Of a stretch of 37,829 nucleotides of DNA, positions 8,138 through 14,718 are shown one piece after another. Each line of letters begins with the position of its first letter. The first letter of the stretch is position 1. The stretch is from Akkermansiaceae bacterium UBA2367 (GTDB lineage Bacteria > Verrucomicrobiota > Verrucomicrobiia > Verrucomicrobiales > DEV007). The translations under genes were made by a program, and so were the position numbers. The notes under the pieces were generated by a model that saw only the letters and a program-made list of their open reading frames with translations, made no database searches and had not been told where the DNA came from. The stretch covers positions 1-37,829 of the forward strand of contig DDTJ01000065.1 of the NCBI GenBank assembly GCA_002344525.1. Direction: 5' to 3'.

Positions 8138-8557
8138 ATGAGCAGTTATAATCGTGTGACCTTGTTGGGAAACCTGACTCGCCAGCCCGAGCTCAGGAAG
8201 ACGAAAACCGGAACCGCCGTTACCGAGTTCGGCCTCGCCCTCAACCGGGCTTGGACCGGGGAGGACGGTCGGAGACAGGAGGAGACGACCTTCGTCGAGA
8301 TCACCGTCTGGGGTCGGGCCGCCGAGAACGCCGTCCAGTATCTCCAGAAGGGCCGCAGCGTCCTCGTCGAGGGGCGTCTCCAGATGGATGCTTGGCAGGA
8401 CAAGGAGACCGGGCAGGAGAGGACGAGATTGAAAGTCGTGGCCGACTTGGTCCAGTATCTCGGGCCGGGCCATGGATCAAGCGCCTCCGGGGGAGGGGGA
8501 AGTCGCGAAGGGTGGCGTTCCGAGCCGAAGCATGAGCGCCGATCCGAGGCGGCGTGA
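8138..8557 (+). CDS. ssb: Single-stranded DNA-binding protein
   Basis: A 139-residue SSB with one OB fold: NRVTLLGNLTRQPELR, ETTFVEITVWGRAAENAVQY and GRSVLVEGRLQMDAW are the standard SSB motifs. It binds single-stranded DNA in replication, recombination and repair. The tail after residue 110 is short, glycine/serine rich and then basic (HERRSEAA). It lacks the acidic DDDIPF-type tip by which most bacterial SSBs recruit partner proteins. No Shine-Dalgarno sequence precedes the ATG, in line with a leaderless message. The gene has its own promoter under a LexA box and stands alone, followed by two palindromic repeats. Confidence 0.95.
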   Translation: MSSYNRVTLLGNLTRQPELRKTKTGTAVTEFGLALNRAWTGEDGRRQEETTFVEITVWGRAAENAVQYLQKGRSVLVEGRLQMDAWQDKETGQERTRLKVVADLVQYLGPGHGSSASGGGGSREGWRSEPKHERRSEAA

Positions 8558-8567
8558 TGCGAGGAAG

Positions 8568-8646
8568 GCCCACGGAAGGCACGGAATTGCACGGAAAGGG
8601 ATTCGGTAGGGGAAGGATTCCGTGAGTTTCCGTGCATTCTGTGGGC
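8568..8646. repeat. Palindromic intergenic repeat, family A, copy 1
   Basis: Imperfect inverted repeat starting GCCCACGG and ending GTGGGC, with arms of about 30 bases built from CACGGAA steps every 9-10 bases. It begins 10 bases after the ssb stop. Related copies lie at 14588-14665 and 23223-23301. RNA from either strand would fold into a long hairpin. No terminator-like T run follows. Confidence 0.8.
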
Positions 8647-8649
8647 AGC

Positions 8650-8756
8650 CCCCGCTGGACCGGATTCGTGGCCATTCGTGGACATTTGCGAAAATTCGCG
8701 CCCCCCAAGAAATGAGGAACGCAAATGGCCGAAAATCACCACGAATGAAGGAAGGC
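8650..8756 (-). repeat. Palindromic intergenic repeat, family B, copy 1
   Basis: On the minus strand this reads with repeated CGAAT/CGAAA steps, and its end (AATGGCCACGAATCCGGTCC) is identical to copy 2 near 26800. The plus-strand ATTCGTGGCCATTCGTGG pairs with the CACGAATGAAGG side near 8740. It follows repeat A1 directly. The rest of the gap (8757-8952) shows only a short palindrome, GAAATCCGAATTTC at 8767-8780, and no convincing gene. Confidence 0.65.
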
Positions 8757-8952
8757 TCCACCGCTCGAAATCCGAATTTCCGGCATCGGATTTTGGTTTT
8801 TCAAAGGCCCCGTAGCGATCACCGCGCACAGGAGAGGGGTGGTGGGAGTTATAGGCAAACTTCGACGAACGTCGGGCAGGCTCTGCGAACCCGAGATGCC
8901 CCAATCGATGAAACTCCGCTTGTCGGCAGCGGGTTTGGGGTGATCCGTTCCC

Positions 8953-11580
8953 GTGCCCTCCGACATGACCAGAATCTCCGAAGCCGCCGGGTTCCGGCAA
9001 CGCCTCGCCGCAAACAACGCCCGCATCCTCGAACCGGATCTCGACAACGGTCGCGCCATCGTCACCGGGCGCACTGCGATTCACTCCGAAGTTCTGGCGG
9101 CTTGGGCGGCGGAGATGGGCGAGACTTTTTCGGGGCGTTTCGCCCTCGCCGCCCTCGGGGGGACGGGGCGGGCCGAACTGACGCCCTGCTCGGACCTCGA
9201 CATCGTGTTCCTCTTCGAAGACCCCGTCGAGCAGCAGCCAGTCCGGGGATTCGTCCGCGTTTTGCAGGAGGCGACTTTGCACACCCGCGCCTTCCGCGAC
9301 CGCTTCGGGTTTTCCTTCCAGGCCCTGCCCTACGCCTTCGACGACATCCCCAATTTGCGCGAAAAGGATCTCAACGCCTTCCTCGACCTCGCCCCCGTCC
9401 ACGATCCCTCGGGGCTGTGCGACGAGTTCCGCCGTCGCATCCGGGAGAGCTTCGATCCTTTCGAGCATTTCCTCCACGTGCGCCAGCTCTGGTTGCGGCA
9501 ACTGGAGCGCGCCGGGGCCATGGCCGAGCGGATCGACCGCTTCGATTTGAAGAACGACGCCCTCCGCATCTTCCTCGCCGCGATCTGGACGCTGGGAGGA
9601 CGTGAATTCGAGCACAGCCACGCGATCTACGAACGGCTCCGTGCCGACGATCCGCGAGACCTCGATGCCTACGAGTTCCTCCTCCGTCTGCGCTGTTGGA
9701 TCCATTTGCGCCGCCCTCCCGGCGGCACCGCCACGGCCCTCGGCAACCACGAAGAGGATTTGATGGTCTTCGACGATTTCGATTCCTTCGGCGAATGGCT
9801 GCCCGAGGGCGCGGCGGCGACGGAGCGCTTCGAGTTCGCCGAGGAGGTGAGGGCGCGCCTCCTTTCCGCGCGCCGTCGTGTCGCCGCTTTCGCTCGCGGC
9901 GTGATCGAGAGCGAATTGCGGCCGGGGCGACGGATTTCTCCCGGCCATCCCGTGGCCCTCGGCGCGGGTGGGCTCTACCACGCGAACCCCGAGACCTGCG
10001 TCACCGGGCAGGACCGCAGCCGGGCCGCCCTCTCCCTCGTCCTGTCGGCGCAGCGCTACGGTCTGCCCATCGACGCCTCGGAGCTGCTGACCACGTTCCA
10101 TCGGGCCGGGGATTGGCTCGAACCGGTGCCCGAGCTGGGTGCCCTCTTCCTCGAAGATCGCGGCAGCCTTGCGACCTCCTTCGACTTCCTCTCCCGCATT
10201 CCCGGTGCGGAGGATCGGCTTTTCCCCGGCTACGGGCGTTTCGAGTCCTCCCTCGACGAGCGCGTCCGCACCGAGCGGCAGACCCTGCGCGGGCCGCTGG
10301 AACGGGAGAAGGTGCGCGAACTGGAGACCGAGCGGAGCGAGGGAGGGCGCATCCTCGCCGAGTCGCGCACGCCCGATCGGCTCACCGACATGGGCTACGA
10401 CATCCGCGTCGAGGTCGAGGCGGCGCGCCTGACGAAGACGCAACTCGCGGCGGTGAAGCTGGCTCTGAAAACGAAGCGGCTCCCCGTGACTCCAGACGAC
10501 CTCGCCGCCCGCAACGATCCGGCGCGCTCCCTCCCGGAGAGGTTTTCGAGCGGCTTCTCCGGCATCGCGCTCGACGACTACTATTCCCGCTCCTTCGCGG
10601 AGGCGGGCTTCCCGCCCGAGGTTCTCGATCTGGCCCGTTTCCTCGTCGCGAACCGCCGCAGCTTCCGCGAGATCGCCGGGGCCGGCCTCATCGACGGCAC
10701 CGCTGTGGGGGATCTGCTGGAGCGCTGCGGTGGCGACCGGGCGAAGGCGCGGGCGCTCTACGTCTTCACCCGCATCGATCGCCACGCCTGGGAGTCGCCA
10801 CAGCAGAGGCCGACGCTCTTTTTCAACATCCTCGAACTCTATGCGAAAGCCTGCATGCCCGAGGATCGTCGCTTCGATCCGCAGCGCCTCCTCGGCGAAG
10901 CGGGACTCTCCGACCGCGAGTCGCAGGAGATCCTGCTCGATTTCGGGCGGGATTTCTACGAGGGCATCTATCGGCACTACGCCGTCCGCTTCGGCCCGCA
11001 CCTCCTCAGGCTCGCCGAGGCGGGGCGGAAGGCGCGGCCCAAGGCCCTCCTCATCTCCGTCGGCCCTTCCTCCATCCTCGGGGTGGCGGCCCGCGACGAC
11101 CGGGGCATCGCCGCCTCGATCAGCGGCACCTTCTGGAAGCACGGGATCGGCCTGAGCCAAGCGCACCTCTTCTCGGCGACGAACCGCGGGCTCGCCCTCG
11201 ACTTTTTCCATCTCGCCCCGCCTGCTTCCGGCAACGGAGGGGCTTCCGTCCTCGGCGAACTCCCCGCCCTCGTCGAGGAGGCGATCGAAAGGCGGCTCCA
11301 TCGCTCCGACGAGGACGAGGCGGCCCTGCCCGACGTGGCGCGACGCGTGACCCTCACGGAATGGCGGCACGGACTCTACCGGCTGCGAGCCGAGTCGGGC
11401 GGTGAGGTCGGGGCGCTCATCTACCTGCTCTGCTGCAAGGCGAGCCGCCGTCTCCGTGCCGACATCCACGGGGTGACCTCGCAGAGCGACCGCGACGGCG
11501 CCCGCGCCTCGGTCTTCCTCCGCCTGCCCGGATCGCTCGCCCTAGAGGACGCGCGGGAGGTCGTTTCGGATTGGGGGTGA
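8953..11580 (+). CDS. GlnD-like nucleotidyltransferase/ACT protein with a degenerate HD domain
   Basis: An 875-residue protein with the layout of the PII uridylyltransferase GlnD. The nucleotidyltransferase motif GGTGRAEL...SDLD is intact (G69, G70, R73, S80, D81, D83). Two ACT-like regions are at the C-terminus: one around DDRGIAASISGTFWKHGIGL, and one around the last 70 residues. Between them, where GlnD carries the HD phosphohydrolase for uridylyl removal, the equivalent of the YHxYTVDxHT segment reads LDERVRTERQTLRGPL, and no HD-K or HxxMS motif is seen. The protein should therefore transfer nucleotides but not remove them. GTG at 8953 is preceded by GGGGTGA 11 bases upstream; ATG at 8965 is an alternative. 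The target, PII or another protein, is not known. Confidence 0.8.
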   Translation: MPSDMTRISEAAGFRQRLAANNARILEPDLDNGRAIVTGRTAIHSEVLAAWAAEMGETFSGRFALAALGGTGRAELTPCSDLDIVFLFEDPVEQQPVRGFVRVLQEATLHTRAFRDRFGFSFQALPYAFDDIPNLREKDLNAFLDLAPVHDPSGLCDEFRRRIRESFDPFEHFLHVRQLWLRQLERAGAMAERIDRFDLKNDALRIFLAAIWTLGGREFEHSHAIYERLRADDPRDLDAYEFLLRLRCWIHLRRPPGGTATALGNHEEDLMVFDDFDSFGEWLPEGAAATERFEFAEEVRARLLSARRRVAAFARGVIESELRPGRRISPGHPVALGAGGLYHANPETCVTGQDRSRAALSLVLSAQRYGLPIDASELLTTFHRAGDWLEPVPELGALFLEDRGSLATSFDFLSRIPGAEDRLFPGYGRFESSLDERVRTERQTLRGPLEREKVRELETERSEGGRILAESRTPDRLTDMGYDIRVEVEAARLTKTQLAAVKLALKTKRLPVTPDDLAARNDPARSLPERFSSGFSGIALDDYYSRSFAEAGFPPEVLDLARFLVANRRSFREIAGAGLIDGTAVGDLLERCGGDRAKARALYVFTRIDRHAWESPQQRPTLFFNILELYAKACMPEDRRFDPQRLLGEAGLSDRESQEILLDFGRDFYEGIYRHYAVRFGPHLLRLAEAGRKARPKALLISVGPSSILGVAARDDRGIAASISGTFWKHGIGLSQAHLFSATNRGLALDFFHLAPPASGNGGASVLGELPALVEEAIERRLHRSDEDEAALPDVARRVTLTEWRHGLYRLRAESGGEVGALIYLLCCKASRRLRADIHGVTSQSDRDGARASVFLRLPGSLALEDAREVVSDWG

Positions 11581-11585
11581 GGGCG

Positions 11586-11762
11586 TCACTGGCACCAAGT
11601 GCAGCCCTCGTCGTGCGAACAGGCTTCGGCTTGGCGCTCGCCCAGCTCCTCTCCCTGGAACTCGTCGTCGGGCGCGGGCGGAGTTTGCGGAGGAAGGACG
11701 GAATCGGAATCGGGATCGGGATCGGGATCGGGATCGGGATCGGGATCGAGAGGGGTGTTCAT
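11586..11762 (-). CDS. Small Asp-Pro repeat, cysteine-tailed protein
   Basis: A 58-residue frame on the minus strand, convergent with the GlnD-like gene and 5 bases from its stop. It begins MNTPL, continues with six Asp-Pro dipeptides and two Asp-Ser dipeptides encoded by a hexanucleotide repeat, and ends CSHDEGCTWCQ. A TTG at 11798 could add 12 residues. The three closely spaced cysteines and a histidine at the C-terminus could bind a metal. The plus-strand reading of the same repeat gives a Gly-Ile run and looks less like a protein. I do not recognise a family and the function is unknown. Confidence 0.45.
   Translation of the reverse strand: MNTPLDPDPDPDPDPDPDSDSVLPPQTPPAPDDEFQGEELGERQAEACSHDEGCTWCQ
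11712..11747 (+). repeat. Hexanucleotide tandem repeat (GGGATC)x6
   Basis: Six perfect copies of GGGATC, flanked on the left by degenerate GAATCG units from about 11701. It lies in frame within the small minus-strand gene, where each unit encodes Asp-Pro. Because the unit is six bases, copy-number changes would lengthen or shorten the protein without shifting the frame. Confidence 0.9.
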
Positions 11763-12058
11763 CGGGAGCAGTTTGGGGGATGGGAGGAAATTCGTCAAGA
11801 AAGGGTGATTTTTTGGAAATAGAAAGCTTCTCTCCTTCTTGTGCTGACTCTAGAGATAACGATCTGATGGCGAAGGGGAGGAAGTAATGGGGCTCGGTGA
11901 AGAATGTCCGACACCCTTGAGGAATGGAGATTGAAGAGCCGCTTCGGACCGCTCCAATTCCAAAGTTCCGCCTCTGCCGGAGGTATCTGCGATTGATCGC
12001 ATGCGGGACGGCGGCCTTGGGATAAAGTGGAGGTCGAACGCAACCCGACTTCACGCCA

Positions 12059-12523
12059 GTGCCTTCCGATTCAGAGATCCTCGCCAAGATCAATGCGGTT
12101 TTCGGCGCATGTCGGCGCCCTTGGCACTTCACAAACTACACCCATTGCGATGAATGCGCCGAGCACGACGAATTGCTGCTCTCACGGGACCGTTATTCGC
12201 TTCGTATCGAGGATGTCGGTAATCCGGCGTGGGATCTGATCTATTTTGTCTCGGTGCAGGGTTTTGTCTACTACCTGCCGGCTCTGGCGAGGCTGGCTTT
12301 GGAGGAACCTGCCGAGCGATGCGAATGGTACGGTGGCCAGTTGTGTTCCCATCTCATCTACAATGGTCCCCGGAACGAACGATTCCTTGCCTGCACGCCA
12401 AAACAACGGAGAGCCATCGCCGATTTTCTGAGGCACCTTGTGGAGACGAGATCGTCGCTCGCCGATTATTGGGGCTGTGCCGACGATCTTGTTCGAGCCT
12501 TGGAAATATGGTCGGAGGTGTGA
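12059..12523 (+). CDS. DUF6714 family protein
   Basis: A 154-residue soluble protein that fits the DUF6714 family as I recall it: FTNYTHCDECAEHDELL near the N-terminus, GNPAWDLIYFVSVQGFVYYLPALARLAL in the middle, WYGGQL, then GPRNERFLACTPKQRRAIADFLRHL and a C-terminal YWGCADDLVRALEIWS. The Cys-x2-Cys pair and nearby histidine could bind a metal. Members are usually small stand-alone genes and no function is established. The GTG at 12059 is the only start giving a full-length family fit; no clear ribosome binding site is present. Base composition here and upstream is lower in GC than the neighbours, which hints at acquisition. The preceding 11763-12058 stretch shows no other gene. Confidence 0.8.
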   Translation: MPSDSEILAKINAVFGACRRPWHFTNYTHCDECAEHDELLLSRDRYSLRIEDVGNPAWDLIYFVSVQGFVYYLPALARLALEEPAERCEWYGGQLCSHLIYNGPRNERFLACTPKQRRAIADFLRHLVETRSSLADYWGCADDLVRALEIWSEV

Positions 12524-12619
12524 CCGGCGGGATTGCCGTGTCCGCAAACACCGCGCATCGCCTCCGCACCGCAACCCCGCCCTTCCCAAACCCCCCGCGC
12601 CCCGCTACACTCCGCCTTC

Positions 12620-13603
12620 ATGAACCTGATCCTCCGCCTCGCCGCTGTTTTCTTCTCCCTCGCCCTGCCGCTTGCCGCTTCGGATAAAATCCAAGTGCTC
12701 CTCATCGACGGACAGAACAACCACGCTTGGCAGGAGACGACGCCGCTCCTCGTCTCCGTCCTCGAAGGGTCGGTCCGCTTCGAGGTCAGCGTCTCGACTG
12801 CGCCCCCGGCGGCTCCGCGAGCGCCCCGCGCCCCGCAGGATCCGGACGACGCGGCCAAGGCGAAGTTCGCCGCCGAGATGAAGGAGTGGGAGGCGCAAGT
12901 CGCCGCGCACAAAATCGGCATCGCCGCCGCGTGGGAGGCGTGGAGGCCGGACTTCGCCGCGTATGGCGTTGTCGTCTCGAACTACAACGGCGAGACTTGG
13001 CCCGAGCCGGTTCGAGCCGCCTTCGAGGACTATGTGAAGGGCGGGGGTGGCTTCGTCCCGGTCCACGCGGCGAACAACGCCTTCCCCGAATGGTCGGCCT
13101 ACAACGAGATCATCGGAGTGGGCGGCTGGGGCGGTCGCAGCGAGCTTTCCGGCCCCTACCTGCGCAAGCGCGAGGGCAAGTGGACCCTCGATCCCGTGGA
13201 GGGGCGCGGCGGTTCGCACGGTCGGCAGCACGAGTTCGTCGTCGAGACGCAGGACGCGGAGCATCCCGTGATGAAGGGGCTGCCCGCGAAATGGCTTCAC
13301 GCGCAGGACGAGCTCTACGACCGTCTCCGAGGCCCGGCGAAGAACGTCACCGTGCTCGCCGCCGCTTTCGCGAGCGAGGACACGGGAGGCTCGGGCGAAT
13401 GGGAACCGCTCCTGATGGCGTTGACCTACGGCAAAGGCCGGGTCTTCCACACCGCGCTCGGACACAGCACCGTCTCGATGGGCGGCCTCGGCTTTCAGGA
13501 AACCCTGAAGCGCGGCACGGAATGGGCCGCGACGGGAAAGGTGACCTTCCCCGAGGTTCCGGCGGAACGGCTCACGGCGGAGACGGTCGCGACGGCACCG
13601 TGA
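12620..13603 (+). CDS. Secreted ThuA-domain (trehalose utilisation-like) protein
   Basis: A 327-residue protein with a signal peptide (MNLILRLAAVFFSLALPLAAS) followed by a ThuA-like, class I glutamine amidotransferase-like fold. Landmarks are KIQVLLIDGQNNHAW at the start of the domain, VVVSNYNGETWP, FEDYVKGGGGFVPVHAANNAF, the HPVMKGLP segment, the HAQDELYDR stretch, and GKGRVFHTALGH near the end. ThuA-domain proteins are very common in Verrucomicrobia and Planctomycetes and are linked to carbohydrate use; their enzymatic activity is uncertain. A Pro/Ala-rich insertion with a helical linker lies at about residues 55-95. The ATG at 12620 is chosen because it gives the signal peptide; the upstream ATG-less extension is proline-rich and unlikely to be coding. 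Confidence 0.9.
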   Translation: MNLILRLAAVFFSLALPLAASDKIQVLLIDGQNNHAWQETTPLLVSVLEGSVRFEVSVSTAPPAAPRAPRAPQDPDDAAKAKFAAEMKEWEAQVAAHKIGIAAAWEAWRPDFAAYGVVVSNYNGETWPEPVRAAFEDYVKGGGGFVPVHAANNAFPEWSAYNEIIGVGGWGGRSELSGPYLRKREGKWTLDPVEGRGGSHGRQHEFVVETQDAEHPVMKGLPAKWLHAQDELYDRLRGPAKNVTVLAAAFASEDTGGSGEWEPLLMALTYGKGRVFHTALGHSTVSMGGLGFQETLKRGTEWAATGKVTFPEVPAERLTAETVATAP

Positions 13604-13604
13604 C

Positions 13605-13632
13605 GAAGGGATTTGCCGCGAAAAGGCACAAG
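13605..13632 (+). repeat. Left arm of inverted repeat D
   Basis: 28 bases (GAAGGGATTTGCCGCG...) that match the reverse complement of 14081-14108 at 27 of 28 positions. The arm starts 2 bases after the ThuA stop codon and lies just outside the integron-type cassette. Confidence 0.88.
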
Positions 13633-13647
13633 GAGCACAAAAAGGCG

Positions 13648-14066
13648 TTGGACAAATGAGAATCCAGCTACTCCCCGCCACTATTGCCGGAATGAATTTT
13701 ATTGCTTTGCTTTGGATTCTGATCGTTGCGCCAACTGCTCAACCGAGCTTTGAATCTGGGGAGGTGAGAATGAACGAATCCTTCGGTCGCCTCGATTACC
13801 TAATGGCCAACTCCGTCGAAAAAGGCACGCAGGATCATTCGGAGATAAGAACTATTCACAACATGCTCCGATCCGACGTTACCGGCATGACGCAAGTCGC
13901 AGAAGGCGCATTCGCGCTTTATCGACAGGTCGAATTGCCATTGTTCAGTTTAGGAGTGCTTAACTTTTTCACTTGGATCGGACTCGCCTTCAGGCGCAAA
14001 ACACCACTGCCGCATGCCTAAAAAAGGTCGACAGACAACGGCTTTGCCGCCGTCTGCGACCTGACG
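13648..14066 (+). mobile_element. Single integron-type gene cassette
   Basis: The segment is bounded by two integron core sites, GTTGGAC (13647-13653) and GTTAGAC (14066-14072), both fitting GTTRRRY. Recombination between G and TT gives a 419-base cassette with one gene and a downstream attC. The start codon lies 3 bases after the left core site, as is normal for cassettes. The cassette is lower in GC than its surroundings. No integrase gene or further attC site was seen in the window, so this is a lone cassette, probably inserted at a secondary site inside inverted repeat D. Confidence 0.75.
13656..14021 (+). CDS. Cassette-borne membrane protein of unknown function
   Basis: A 121-residue protein with two predicted membrane segments (about residues 6-28 and 92-112), a polar middle region rich in Asn, Ser and Glu, and a basic C-terminus (RRKTPLPHA). 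It has the size and topology of a small inner-membrane protein whose middle domain faces the periplasm or cytoplasm. Its TAA stop overlaps the left attC core sequence, and codon use is far less GC-rich than in the genes on both sides. I recognise no family. Location in a mobile cassette suggests an accessory role. Confidence 0.75.
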   Translation: MRIQLLPATIAGMNFIALLWILIVAPTAQPSFESGEVRMNESFGRLDYLMANSVEKGTQDHSEIRTIHNMLRSDVTGMTQVAEGAFALYRQVELPLFSLGVLNFFTWIGLAFRRKTPLPHA

Positions 14067-14072
14067 TTAGAC
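14016..14072 (+). other. attC recombination site
   Basis: 57-base site with R'' GCCTAAA (14016-14022), L'' GGTCG-A-CAGAC (14026-14036), central GGC/GCC stem, L' GTCTGCGACC (14052-14061) and R' GTTAGAC (14066-14072). L'' and L' are perfectly complementary apart from one unpaired A at 14031, the extrahelical base typical of attC. The last base of R'' departs from the RYYYAAC consensus. Confidence 0.8.
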
Positions 14073-14080
14073 GGGTGATT

Positions 14081-14108
14081 CTTGTGCCTTTTCGCGGCAA
14101 AACCCTTC
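14081..14108 (-). repeat. Right arm of inverted repeat D
   Basis: Reverse complement of 13605-13632 with one mismatch. It lies 8 bases outside the right cassette core site and runs into the last codons of the convergent minus-strand gene. With the cassette removed the two arms would form a single intergenic palindrome. Confidence 0.88.
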
Positions 14109-14484
14109 AAACCCAAGCGCTCTCCGCTTCGCCAGCATCCCCGGCACGGGCTTCGCGCTCGGCCTTTTCGCGGCGTTCGCGGGCGACCCGTTCGGCGGCG
14201 CGGCGTCCCGAGGCGGCTCCTTCGCGAAGACCGTCGCGGAGCGCGTCGGGCGTGATCTCGCGGAGCAGCGTCGCTCCGAAGGTGGCGGCGAACCCGGCGG
14301 CGTAGGCGACGTCGTGGAGGCCTTTGGTGAATTCGGATTTCACTTTGGGAAGGCCTTCCTCGAAAGCGCGTCGCGCGTCGCGCCCGCCTTTGCGGATCGC
14401 TTCGGTGAGGGTGCGGGAGAGGTCGTCGAGAGTCTCGCGCGTGCCGCGAGGGGCGGGATCGTGTTCGTCGGGATTCATGGACAT
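14107..14484 (-). CDS. Small helical hypothetical protein
   Basis: A 125-residue protein rich in Ala, Arg and Glu. The first 60 residues (TLDDLSRTLTEAIRKGGRDA onward) are predicted amphipathic helix; a moderately hydrophobic stretch (LHDVAYAAGFAATFGATLL) follows, and the C-terminal 40 residues form a highly charged helix with RRAAERVARERREK. It may bind a membrane surface or act as a coiled coil. It is the last of four minus-strand genes (protease, HemW, receiver protein, this gene), though 234 bases and repeat A2 separate it from the third. A second ATG two codons in (MNPDE) is equally possible. No family recognised. Confidence 0.65.
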   Translation of the reverse strand: MSMNPDEHDPAPRGTRETLDDLSRTLTEAIRKGGRDARRAFEEGLPKVKSEFTKGLHDVAYAAGFAATFGATLLREITPDALRDGLREGAASGRRAAERVARERREKAEREARAGDAGEAESAWV

Positions 14485-14587
14485 GCGGAGTTGGATTGGT
14501 GAACGGGGAGATTGTTCGATCTTTCGCGGGAGAAGGCGATTACAAAAGGGCGGGGTGATTGGAAGAGCGGCTCTTGTTGAAGAGGTT

Positions 14588-14665
14588 GCCCACGGAATCC
14601 ACGGAATGGCACGGAATTTTTCCTTCCCGAATCTCTTTCCGTGTCGTTCCGTGAATTCCGTGGGC
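14588..14665. repeat. Palindromic intergenic repeat, family A, copy 2
   Basis: The best-preserved copy: GCCCACGGAATCCACGGAAT on the left pairs with GTTCCGTGAATTCCGTGGGC on the right, with about three mismatches over 29 positions per arm. It lies between two minus-strand genes, 53 bases after the receiver-protein stop. Confidence 0.85.
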
Positions 14666-14718
14666 CTTCCTCATCTTCGGCGTGGGGCCGCGATGCGGAA
14701 AAACGCGGGGATCGACGA

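Noticed and set aside
8568..8756. Repeats A and B as a CRISPR array
   Set aside because: Single palindromic copies, no regularly spaced identical repeats with unique spacers, and no cas genes.
8146..11469. Very long open frame antisense to the GlnD-like gene
   Set aside because: High-GC shadow frame; its translation lacks recognisable motifs, while the plus strand carries clear nucleotidyltransferase and ACT domains.
11571..11822. Plus-strand frame with a Gly-Ile repeat
   Set aside because: Same hexanucleotide repeat read on the other strand; overlaps the end of the GlnD-like gene and shows no other protein-like features.
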